Part shown: positions 1 to 5,977 of the stretch, piece by piece
Position numbering within the stretch: position 1 is the first letter of the stretch
Layout: the number at the start of each line of letters is the position of its first letter
Source of the DNA: Mailhella sp.
GTDB lineage: Bacteria > Desulfobacterota > Desulfovibrionia > Desulfovibrionales > Desulfovibrionaceae
NCBI GenBank assembly: GCA_017940105.1
Contig: JAGAZG010000238.1
Coordinates: forward strand, 1-9,434
DNA length: 9,434 bases
Reading direction: 5' to 3'
The notes under the pieces: model-generated
Told to the model about the DNA's origin: nothing
What the model saw: only the letters and a program-made list of their open reading frames with translations
Database searches by the model: none
Translations under genes and position numbers: made by a program

Positions 1-918
1 CATCCAGTTGGCCAGCTGATGCGGTATTCTCTGCATCGTGAGTATGCGCCCAAAAAGTGTGGAAACGCCCAGCACTATGATGATGCTGCCAGCTGACACG
101 TTTGTCATTTTTATTGCTTCCCATATCTGGGGAAGTTTAAGCTCTCGGTTAATGAAAGCGCCTACAATGAAAGAGTAAAATACCGCAACCACGGCGGCCT
201 CAGTCGGAGTGCAGACGCCGGCATATATGCCGCCGAGAATAATAACAGGAGCAAGCAGGGCAAAAAAGCTCTTGCGGAACTGCTGCATGAAAGACAGTTT
301 TTCCACGCCGGCAACAACCCCAGTAAAACCGGAACGACGCGCCAGAACATATGCCATGACCATCATCATTATGCCAAGCAGAAATCCTGGCAGAAATCCT
401 GCAGTAAACAACGTGGAAATGGATGTGCTGGCAATGATTCCGTAAATAATCATAGGATTGCTTGGCGGTATGAGAATGCCAAGCGTGCCTCCGGTTGCGC
501 ATACTCCAGCCGCATATTCTGGAGAATATCCGCGCTGTATCATCGTGGGAATCATGATGGATCCCATAGCAGCGACGGTACCTGGGCCTGAACCAATCAT
601 GGCCGCAAAAAACAGACAGCCAAGAATAGTCGTGATGCCAAGCCCCCCGCGGATGCGCCCGACAAAAAGCTGGGCCATGTCAACAATCTGCCTTGCCATG
701 CCCCCTTTTTCCATTAACGCACCAGCAAAAATGAACCCTACGACCGCAAGAAGAGGGAACATGTCCATGACCTTCAGCATATCAAGGGCAACGATGCGCA
801 TGGGTATGTTTGTAAGTATCAGTGCGGCAACGGAAGCCACGCCCAGAGAAACAAAGATAGGGCAGCCAAGAATAAGGCAGAATGCCATTACCACCCACAA
901 CACGCTGTCTGCAGACAT
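1..918 (-). CDS. dctM: TRAP transporter large permease subunit DctM (C-terminus cut by window edge)
   Basis: This is the large membrane subunit of a tripartite ATP-independent periplasmic (TRAP) transporter, which uses an ion gradient to import a substrate, usually a carboxylate, delivered by the binding protein. The frame is open from the ATG at 918 to the left edge (306 residues). Members usually have about 425-430, so roughly 120 C-terminal residues lie outside. Visible family signatures are the FAGALMEKGG segment (residues 64-73), GSGPGTVAAMG (109-119), GGTLGILIPPSNPMIIYG (143-160) and CTPTEAA after GGIYAGV (about 229-242). Most of the chain is hydrophobic helices. The start has an excellent ribosome site (AAGGAGG, 5-nt spacer) that overlaps the dctQ stop, and only 10 nt separate the two genes, so the two are surely cotranscribed. 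The usual GSS-type motif reads GSGPGT here. The assignment is firm; the substrate cannot be read from it. Confidence 0.95.
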   Translation of the reverse strand, partial: MSADSVLWVVMAFCLILGCPIFVSLGVASVAALILTNIPMRIVALDMLKVMDMFPLLAVVGFIFAGALMEKGGMARQIVDMAQLFVGRIRGGLGITTILGCLFFAAMIGSGPGTVAAMGSIMIPTMIQRGYSPEYAAGVCATGGTLGILIPPSNPMIIYGIIASTSISTLFTAGFLPGFLLGIMMMVMAYVLARRSGFTGVVAGVEKLSFMQQFRKSFFALLAPVIILGGIYAGVCTPTEAAVVAVFYSFIVGAFINRELKLPQIWEAIKMTNVSAGSIIIVLGVSTLFGRILTMQRIPHQLANWM

Positions 919-928
919 AGCTTCCTCC

Positions 929-1426
929 TTACTGATTGGCCGAACCCAAAATGTCGATGCAGCCCAAAAGATGCCTTACCCATCGCTGTGCAATGCGGAA
1001 GGACTGAAGACTAAAGGCTACAGGTACTGCAACAAACACGTAGCGCATGTCCAGAAGCATAGCCCCAGAAAGCATGGGTTTTGTCGCCATGCTGCCAATG
1101 AGCTTGAACCCCTGATAAATGATTACGGCGTTGAATCCTAGCCACAGGAGATCTGAGCACAACAATAGAAAAAGCTGCATGCCGCGGGGAAGAAATTTGG
1201 TATGAGCCGTTACTCTGATATGTGCGCCTTTAAGCGCAACCAGACTGGAAGCGAAATACACCAGGTAGAGAAACATGAACCTGGAAAGCTCCTCGGATAC
1301 AGTGAGTCCATGGCCAAACAAAAATCGCACCATGACCTGCGCCATAAGCATCGACATGATGCTCACAAGAAGAAATCCACACAGGACATCTTCAAAATTT
1401 TTATCAATCCATTTTAAAATGTTCAT
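929..1426 (-). CDS. dctQ: TRAP transporter small permease subunit DctQ
   Basis: This is the small four-helix membrane subunit that pairs with DctM in the inner membrane. The product is 165 residues, normal for the family. Four hydrophobic segments can be seen, near residues 14-34, 45-65, 84-106 and 126-146. The SEELSRFMFLYLVYF segment followed by GAHIRVTAHTKFLP is the typical DctQ signature (E-x-x-R-F, then G-x-H-x-x-V). An in-frame ATG at 1438 would add four residues, but it has no ribosome site, whereas the ATG at 1426 is preceded by GGGAGA at a 4-nt spacing, so I chose the latter. The gene lies between dctP and dctM, matching the usual P-Q-M order. It is separated from dctP by 118 nt that contain an intrinsic terminator, so its expression depends on read-through or on a promoter inside the gap. 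Confidence 0.93.
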   Translation of the reverse strand: MNILKWIDKNFEDVLCGFLLVSIMSMLMAQVMVRFLFGHGLTVSEELSRFMFLYLVYFASSLVALKGAHIRVTAHTKFLPRGMQLFLLLCSDLLWLGFNAVIIYQGFKLIGSMATKPMLSGAMLLDMRYVFVAVPVAFSLQSFRIAQRWVRHLLGCIDILGSANQ

Positions 1427-1430
1427 GTCG

Positions 1431-1436
1431 TCTCCC
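1431..1436 (-). promoter_or_regulatory. Ribosome binding site that decides the dctQ start
   Basis: On the minus strand GGGAGA lies 4 nt before the ATG at 1426. It overlaps the upstream in-frame ATG at 1438, which therefore cannot use it. This supports the shorter protein. Confidence 0.6.
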
Positions 1437-1496
1437 ATGGAAACGTTTGCAAAACAATGCGGACTCGCATGCCAGTCAAGATAAAAGCAAGCTCAT

Positions 1497-1533
1497 AAAA
1501 AATGCAAAGGAGACGCACCGGTCTCCTTTGCAT
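1497..1533 (-). terminator. Intrinsic terminator after dctP (attenuator before dctQM)
   Basis: A perfect 13-bp inverted repeat (1502-1514 and 1521-1533) encloses a 6-nt loop. On the minus strand it is followed at once by a run of T (plus-strand A from 1497 to 1502). It begins 11 nt after the dctP stop codon. This is a textbook rho-independent terminator for leftward transcription. Because dctQ and dctM lie downstream with no clear promoter of their own, it probably terminates only part of the transcripts, giving more binding protein than permease. Confidence 0.9.
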
Positions 1534-1544
1534 AATAAAGAAAA

Positions 1545-2570
1545 CTAACGGGGAAGTTCACGACCAAGCGTCTTCATAAATGCTTCAAGGGTGCTCATGT
1601 TCTTGAGCTGGGGATAAAACTTGGGCCAGGTGCTCATGGCGCGCTTCATCCACTCGTCTTCATCAACAGGTACGCCGCAGAAAACCATTTTCTTTTCCTT
1701 GAGGAATTCACGGGACATATTTTCCTGCTTGGTAAGGAGATCGCGCATCTCCACGGTCACTTCACGGCCGGCTTTTATAAGCACATCGCGAACGTCTTGG
1801 GGGAGCGAGCTGAGCCACTCGGCGTTGACGACAAGAGGACCGGTCCAGAGCTTGTAGTGAGGCTCTGAAACATAGGTCTGAATTTCATAAAAACGGTTGG
1901 TGGCGATGGATACAAGAGGATTATCCTGACCATCGACAACTTTCTGCTGAACGGCATTGAACGTTTCGTCCCAGGCCAGCGGAACCGGTTCCGTCCCCCA
2001 GGAGCGGTAGGTTTCAATCATTATGGGGTTGTTAGGGGTGCGAATCTTTACATTGGCAAGATCTCCGATCTTTGTAATCGGCTGCTTGCTGTTGGTAATA
2101 AAGCGGTAGCCCTGTGAATGCCAGACAAGGGCGACATTGCCGCATTCCTGTTCCATATTCTTGTTGATAAGATCCCAGTTTTCATCAACGCACTTGTCAA
2201 ACTCTTCCACGTTCTTGAAGATATAGGGCATGTCAAAAGCGCCAAGTGATGGCGCAAAAACGGATGCGTTGTTCACCGCCAGGATGCACATCTGGATGAC
2301 ACCCTGCTGCACGTCCTGGAAGGCGCGGTCTTCAGAGCCGAGCTGGCCAGCGGGGAATTCCTGAATTTCTATTCTGTCTTTACCCAAGGCAGTTTCGACC
2401 TTGTTCTTCAGCTTAACAACAATAGCATGGTACGGATCCATGTCTGAAGGGGTGTTGCTGTGACTGAGACGGACAATGATCTTTTCTGCAGCAAACGTCT
2501 GCTGAACGGGGGCAGCTCCGGCGAACACGAAGCAACCGAGAAGCGCCGTGGCCAAAATTTTCATTCTCAT
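1545..2570 (-). CDS. dctP: TRAP transporter periplasmic solute-binding protein DctP
   Basis: This is the periplasmic receptor that captures the substrate and hands it to DctQM. The product is 341 residues, typical for the DctP family. It begins with a signal peptide (MRMK, then a hydrophobic stretch to about residue 24), with a probable signal-peptidase-I cut near TFAA (25-28). LLGC at 10-13 resembles a short lipobox, so a lipoprotein form is possible but less likely because the hydrophobic run continues past the Cys. Family landmarks are GYRFITN (154-160), KIRTPNNP with Arg177 (the position that normally salt-bridges the substrate carboxylate), PVPLAWDE and VVDGQDNP with Asn217. Three in-frame ATGs occur at the start; the one at 2570 has AAGGAG 6 nt upstream and was chosen. 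The family and the conserved Arg suggest an organic acid substrate, but which one cannot be told. Confidence 0.95.
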   Translation of the reverse strand: MRMKILATALLGCFVFAGAAPVQQTFAAEKIIVRLSHSNTPSDMDPYHAIVVKLKNKVETALGKDRIEIQEFPAGQLGSEDRAFQDVQQGVIQMCILAVNNASVFAPSLGAFDMPYIFKNVEEFDKCVDENWDLINKNMEQECGNVALVWHSQGYRFITNSKQPITKIGDLANVKIRTPNNPIMIETYRSWGTEPVPLAWDETFNAVQQKVVDGQDNPLVSIATNRFYEIQTYVSEPHYKLWTGPLVVNAEWLSSLPQDVRDVLIKAGREVTVEMRDLLTKQENMSREFLKEKKMVFCGVPVDEDEWMKRAMSTWPKFYPQLKNMSTLEAFMKTLGRELPR

Positions 2571-2576
2571 ATGCAT

Positions 2577-2582
2577 CTCCTT
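2577..2582 (-). promoter_or_regulatory. Ribosome binding site that decides the dctP start
   Basis: AAGGAG on the minus strand lies 6 nt before the ATG at 2570. The upstream in-frame ATG at 2576 directly abuts this motif and is too close to use it; the downstream ATG at 2564 is too far for best spacing. Confidence 0.6.
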
Positions 2583-2628
2583 GCGTAAAAAATGAAGAAC
2601 AGCCTGTCTTTTCAGGATTAACTATATG

Positions 2629-2654
2629 CTTATAAAACATGTGATTTTTGTCAA
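2629..2654 (-). promoter_or_regulatory. Likely sigma-70 promoter of the TRAP operon
   Basis: A perfect -35 hexamer TTGACA occupies 2654-2649 on the minus strand, inside very AT-rich DNA about 80 nt upstream of the dctP start. The best -10 match nearby is TATAAG at 2634-2629, but the spacing is only 14 nt. At the ideal 17 nt the hexamer is AAGCAT, which is poor. A weak -10 would fit a promoter that needs an activator, which agrees with the palindrome overlapping the -35. No sigma-54 type TGGCAC-N5-TTGC element is present. The region is a good promoter candidate; the exact -10 is uncertain. Confidence 0.45.
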
Positions 2655-2655
2655 T
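2640..2655. promoter_or_regulatory. CRP/FNR-type operator-like palindrome
   Basis: The plus strand reads TGTGA-N6-TCAAT; the minus strand reads ATTGA-N6-TCACA. One half matches the CRP half-site TGTGA perfectly and the other is TTGA as in FNR-type sites. The spacer is 6 nt, as in both families. It overlaps the TTGACA of the predicted dctP promoter. The regulator cannot be named, and AT-rich DNA produces such matches fairly often. Confidence 0.35.
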
Positions 2656-2760
2656 ATATTTTTAAAAATTTGGTTATAAAATTACATATTAAAAACAAAT
2701 GTCTATTTTATTATATTTAAAAAATAATAAAATAAGTATATTATATAATTTTACAGCAAA

Positions 2761-3038
2761 ATAAAAAACTTTTTTGTCATTTTTTTGACATTTTTGATTT
2801 CCATCAGCTGTCTAACCGGCAATTCAGACGCTTTGCAAACAAATTTTGACGGATTTTTAGATAACCTGCAAAAAACTCTGCGGCAGAGGCCAAGCATGTG
2901 CCAGGCAGAGTCCTGCACCTCGGGCTTGCCTTCGGCTCGGCCGAACAGATCGAATCCTGTGCCAGACGCACAGAAAACGCCGCACACATTCTTGCGCAGG
3001 TAATCGCAGATGCTGAGGCTGATATCAAACGTCTTTAA
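2761..3038 (+). pseudogene. Probable remnant of a small plus-strand gene, function unknown
   Basis: Frame open from 2865 to the TAA at 3036-3038 encodes 57 residues with a natural-looking, Ala/Glu-rich helical C-terminus (for example IESCARRTENAAHILAQ and then IADAEADIKRL). It has no ATG and no ribosome site. Upstream, the neighbouring frame reads like a signal peptide (KIKNFFVIFLTFLISISC) followed by SDALQTNFDGFLDNLQ. A single-base shift in the A6 run at 2870-2875 would join the two into a protein of about 92 residues. The position where a start codon is expected (2761-2763) is ATA. I read this as a dead gene that lost its start and frame. Caution: T-rich DNA gives hydrophobic residues by chance, so only the 2865-3038 part is moderately convincing. 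I do not recognise the family. It is convergent with ade and ends 21 nt from the ade stop. Confidence 0.3.
2775..2790. promoter_or_regulatory. Perfect inverted repeat TGTCA-N6-TGACA
   Basis: A 5-bp perfect inverted repeat is separated by six T residues, about 200 nt upstream of dctP. The half-site spacing equals that of the CRP/FNR-like site at 2640-2655. It could be a second operator, or a chance product of a T-rich stretch. Confidence 0.25.
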
Positions 3039-3059
3039 CCGCAATAATCTCGGCTAAGG

Positions 3060-4787
3060 CTACTCCACCTCGGCATCGACACTTGCAAACGTGAACGAAT
3101 TCACGTCAAACAATCCGCGGGCGGTGATTTTAAGGCTGGGGATGACAGGAAGGGCCAGGAAACTCAGCGCCATAAAAGCGTCCACGTCTTCCCGTATATG
3201 AAAATGCGATGAAGCCAGCGCAAAAAGTTCATTAAGGCGCGCGCTGACCGCGGCCGGATCGGCATTGCTCATCAGGCCGCCCAGGGGCAGCGGCAGCTCG
3301 CAGAGCAATCTTCCGCCTGAAACCATGACTATGCCACCGCCAAGAAGCTCCGCTTCGCGCACAGCGGCAAGCATGTCGTCTTCGTTATCCCCGGCCACGA
3401 CCAGGTTGTGCGAATCGTGTGCTATGGTCGTGGCTATGGCTCCTCCTCTCAGGCCATAGCCCTCGAGCAGTCCAGTTGCCATTTTTCCTGTGGCATGGTG
3501 CCGCTCAATGACCGCAATCTTCAGCAGTCCGGGGTTGAGGGCAAGCTCCACTTCTCCGCCGCTTGCTGTGCGCACGTCGCGCACAAGGTATTCGGTGAGC
3601 AGGGAATGCGGGCGCATGCCGATGACCCGTGCGCGACCGGACGGCACTCGCACGGAAAACGGCCTTGCCGGAAGAGGCGCCATGTTCATGCTGCCAAGCA
3701 GCGGCGCCGGGGAAATTCTTTCAAGAGGGGCGGTAAGCTCGCCGTTTTCGGCGACAAGCGTGCCCTGTGCCCAGCACTTGAGCACGCGGAACGAGCGCAG
3801 GTCGCTGACCAGGGCGAGGTCTGCTCTCATTCCTGGGGCAATGCCGCCCCTGTCGCGCAATCCATAGCACTCAGCCGTATTGAGCGTGGCCATGCGCACG
3901 GCCGACACAGGATCCAGGCCTGCGGCCACTGCCAGCCTGAGGCTGTTGTCCATGTGCCCCCGCTCCAGAATGTCAGCCGCATGGCGATCATCCGTGCAGA
4001 ACAGGCAGCGGCGCATGTTTTCGGCATTGACTGCCGGCAGCAGCGCCGCCAGATTTCGGGCTGCAGAACCTTCGCGTATGAGTACGTACATGCCGCAGCG
4101 CACCCTTTCGGCAAGTTCATCGGGCGTGGTGCATTCATGATCCGTGGCAACGCCCATGGCGGCGTAAAGATCCAGCTCCCTGCCTGAAAGCATGGGAGAA
4201 TGGCCGTCTATGACCTTGCCGGCATCCCTGGCAAGGGAAAGCTTGTCCAGCACATCGCTGTCACCCAGCATGACCCCGGGCACATTCATCATTTCTGCCA
4301 GGCCGTTCACCTGCGGCTCTTCCATGAGAGGGGCAAGGTCCCCGGCCTCAAGCTGCGCCCCTGCATCCTCCACGCGCAGGCACGGCACACATGACGGCAG
4401 CATGAATCGGACGTCAAGCGGCAGGCAGCGCGAAGCGTCAAGCATGTAGCGCAGCCCGTCCATCCCCTTGACATTGGCTATCTCATGCGGATCGGCGACC
4501 ACGGTGGTCGTGCCGAACGGCAATACCAGCGAGGCAAAGCCCGCTGGTGAGAGCATGGACGACTCGATATGCACATGCGCATCCATGAGCCCAGGGATCA
4601 GGTATCTGCCTCCGGCATCGAACACTTGCCGCGCCTCCTGCATGCCAAAGCCAAGTATGCGCCCCATGCCCACTCGCACGCTGTCTTTAAACACTCCGCC
4701 GCCAAAGACGTCGACGATGCGCGCGTTGTCAATGCGCAGGTCAGCCGGCTCTCGGCCGGAAGCCATAGAAAAAAAACGCTCGTTCAT
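3060..4787 (-). CDS. ade: Adenine deaminase
   Basis: This enzyme hydrolyses adenine to hypoxanthine and ammonia (EC 3.5.4.2) in purine salvage, in the cytoplasm. It is a 575-residue amidohydrolase-superfamily protein of the Ade family (COG1001), and its length is normal. The metal-binding DAHVHIESS (residues 69-77) and ADPHEIANV (98-106) lie in the first half. GHSPML follows (195-200), then ATDHECTT (214-221), and CTDDRHAADI (264-273) with the late catalytic Asp. The family-specific second half has ERHHATGK (428-435), IAHDSHNLVVAGDNEDDM (455-472) and the closing LSFLALPVIPSLK. All key residues appear intact. The start codon overlaps the stop of the MFS gene as ATGA, with GAGGT upstream, so the two are translationally coupled. 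It is the last gene of the block; I see no convincing terminator after it. Confidence 0.95.
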   Translation of the reverse strand: MNERFFSMASGREPADLRIDNARIVDVFGGGVFKDSVRVGMGRILGFGMQEARQVFDAGGRYLIPGLMDAHVHIESSMLSPAGFASLVLPFGTTTVVADPHEIANVKGMDGLRYMLDASRCLPLDVRFMLPSCVPCLRVEDAGAQLEAGDLAPLMEEPQVNGLAEMMNVPGVMLGDSDVLDKLSLARDAGKVIDGHSPMLSGRELDLYAAMGVATDHECTTPDELAERVRCGMYVLIREGSAARNLAALLPAVNAENMRRCLFCTDDRHAADILERGHMDNSLRLAVAAGLDPVSAVRMATLNTAECYGLRDRGGIAPGMRADLALVSDLRSFRVLKCWAQGTLVAENGELTAPLERISPAPLLGSMNMAPLPARPFSVRVPSGRARVIGMRPHSLLTEYLVRDVRTASGGEVELALNPGLLKIAVIERHHATGKMATGLLEGYGLRGGAIATTIAHDSHNLVVAGDNEDDMLAAVREAELLGGGIVMVSGGRLLCELPLPLGGLMSNADPAAVSARLNELFALASSHFHIREDVDAFMALSFLALPVIPSLKITARGLFDVNSFTFASVDAEVE

Positions 4788-5965
4788 ACCGCTTTTACCT
4801 CAGGGCCCTTTGTGCGTATTTCGCGGTTGACAAACTGAACGAGCACCAGAGAAAGCGCCGTCAGAACTGCACCGAACATGAATACGGACTGGTAGCCGAA
4901 AGCAAGCCACATCCATCCACCGAGGGCGGGGATGCTGACTGCCGGTATATGGTTGATAGTCTGGGCAATGGCCATGTTGGGCGCAGCGTCTTCAGGAAAG
5001 GCGATCTTTTGAAAAAACGTGCGCATGGCTATGGAAAAATTCAGCGTCAGGCTGTCAAGCACATAGAGCAGCACAAGCAGCGCGGCGCTCTGCGTGAAGG
5101 CGTAGCCTAAAAAGATGAGCAGCGCAGCGCCGTACTCAATGGTCATAAGGCGGGCCTCGCCAAGCCTGTTGATGATCCTGCCAACCATGGGATTGAACAG
5201 CCAGTTGACCGTGTAGTTGAACATGAAGAGCAGCGAAACGCTGCGCACGGAAAAACCGAATTGCTCGACCATGAGGAACACGGCGAACACAGAAAAAATG
5301 ATGCGGCGGCCCCCCTGAAGGAGGTTGAGCATGTAGAACAGCCAGTAGCGCTTTTGGGGCAGCACGCGTTTTTTCTGCTCCGCGGCGCTGCTGCCTGTAA
5401 GCGGATGCGTCAGCCCGAATACGCCAAGCAGGACGGCGGCTGCCCCGGGCACGAAAAACAGCCAGGCAAAGCCGAGCCTGCCGGAAAAAGCAAAAACAAA
5501 CAGCGAGATGGCCAGGCTGCCCCCGGCCACAAGCCCGCGCAGACGGCCCATGACTATGGGCGTCTGCTTCAGGTCAAAGTGCTCAATCGCCAGGGAATTG
5601 TTCATGGCCTCAAAATAATGAAAGCCGAACGACATGAGCATGCTTGTGCATATGATCGGCACGAAATGGGGAAACAGACCTGTCAGCAGGGTGCCAAGGC
5701 CGGCAGCTATGACCGACATGGCGGCGAGACGGTGCTCCCTGATAAAAAACAGAAAGAAGATGAGCGTGAAGCCCAGCAGGCCGGGGACTTCCCTCAGCCC
5801 CTGCACAAGGCCGCTCTGCGCGGCGCTGAGCCCGGCCTCGTTGACGACAAAGTTGTTGTAGAGCATGGCCCAGCCCTGCATGGCAACAGTGGAACCCAGG
5901 TTCAGCAGTGCCATGAACAGCAGGACGTTTTTTTTGGATTCCGGAAGGCCTGAGAAAAGAGCCAT
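4784..5965 (-). CDS. MFS transporter, possibly for purine bases or nucleosides
   Basis: This is an inner-membrane secondary transporter of the major facilitator superfamily. It has 393 residues with about 11-12 hydrophobic segments, two six-helix halves, and a central charged loop (AEQKKRVLPQKR, near residues 195-206). A motif-A-like GRIINRLGEAR follows in the second half, between helices 8 and 9. The first half has the REVPGLLGF segment seen in one branch of bacterial MFS proteins. The substrate cannot be read from the sequence. Because its stop codon overlaps the ade start (ATGA), I infer a link with adenine or purine uptake or release. It begins 12 nt after lpxC with a GGGAG ribosome site overlapping the intergenic gap. 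An alternative is a general efflux carrier whose position next to ade is incidental. Confidence 0.85.
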   Translation of the reverse strand: MALFSGLPESKKNVLLFMALLNLGSTVAMQGWAMLYNNFVVNEAGLSAAQSGLVQGLREVPGLLGFTLIFFLFFIREHRLAAMSVIAAGLGTLLTGLFPHFVPIICTSMLMSFGFHYFEAMNNSLAIEHFDLKQTPIVMGRLRGLVAGGSLAISLFVFAFSGRLGFAWLFFVPGAAAVLLGVFGLTHPLTGSSAAEQKKRVLPQKRYWLFYMLNLLQGGRRIIFSVFAVFLMVEQFGFSVRSVSLLFMFNYTVNWLFNPMVGRIINRLGEARLMTIEYGAALLIFLGYAFTQSAALLVLLYVLDSLTLNFSIAMRTFFQKIAFPEDAAPNMAIAQTINHIPAVSIPALGGWMWLAFGYQSVFMFGAVLTALSLVLVQFVNREIRTKGPEVKAV

Positions 5966-5977
5966 CGGAATACTCCC

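Larger units (their letters stand above)
2571..2790. other. AT-rich upstream region of the TRAP operon
   Basis: There is no credible intact gene in this stretch. From about 2630 to 2790 it is almost pure A/T with long T and A runs, in sharp contrast to both flanks. It contains the promoter and palindromes listed separately. The A/T tracts could act as an UP element, a bent or nucleoid-protein-bound segment, or the scar of an insertion. None of these can be told apart from sequence alone. Confidence 0.6.

Noticed and set aside
458..1141. Plus-strand open frame of 227 codons rich in Met, Pro and Arg
   Set aside because: It is antisense to dctM and dctQ and arises from their hydrophobic codons read backwards.
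2571..2800. Sigma-54 promoter for the TRAP operon, as in DctB/DctD systems
   Set aside because: No TGGCAC-N5-TTGC element is present on the minus strand upstream of dctP.
2870..2876. AAAAAAC heptamer as a programmed -1 frameshift site
   Set aside because: The heptamer is in the wrong register for slippage from the signal-peptide-like frame into the C-terminal frame, and there is no start codon or ribosome site. Simple decay is likelier.
2931..2945. Hairpin TTCGGC-TCG-GCCGAA as a terminator for ade
   Set aside because: The 6-bp stem has no T run on either side and lies inside the plus-strand remnant. No real terminator after ade was found.
2751..3044. Minus-strand open frame of 97 codons upstream of dctP
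   Set aside because: It starts at a TTG without a ribosome site, runs into the A/T-rich tract, and looks less protein-like than the opposite strand.
3036..3058. Inverted repeat between the ade stop and the remnant stop
   Set aside because: A 7-bp stem with a G-U pair, 9-nt loop and no T tract is too weak to call a terminator.
3408..4187. Plus-strand open frame of 259 codons, His/Arg-rich
   Set aside because: It lies entirely antisense within ade; its composition is that of a reverse-strand shadow and it has no ribosome site.
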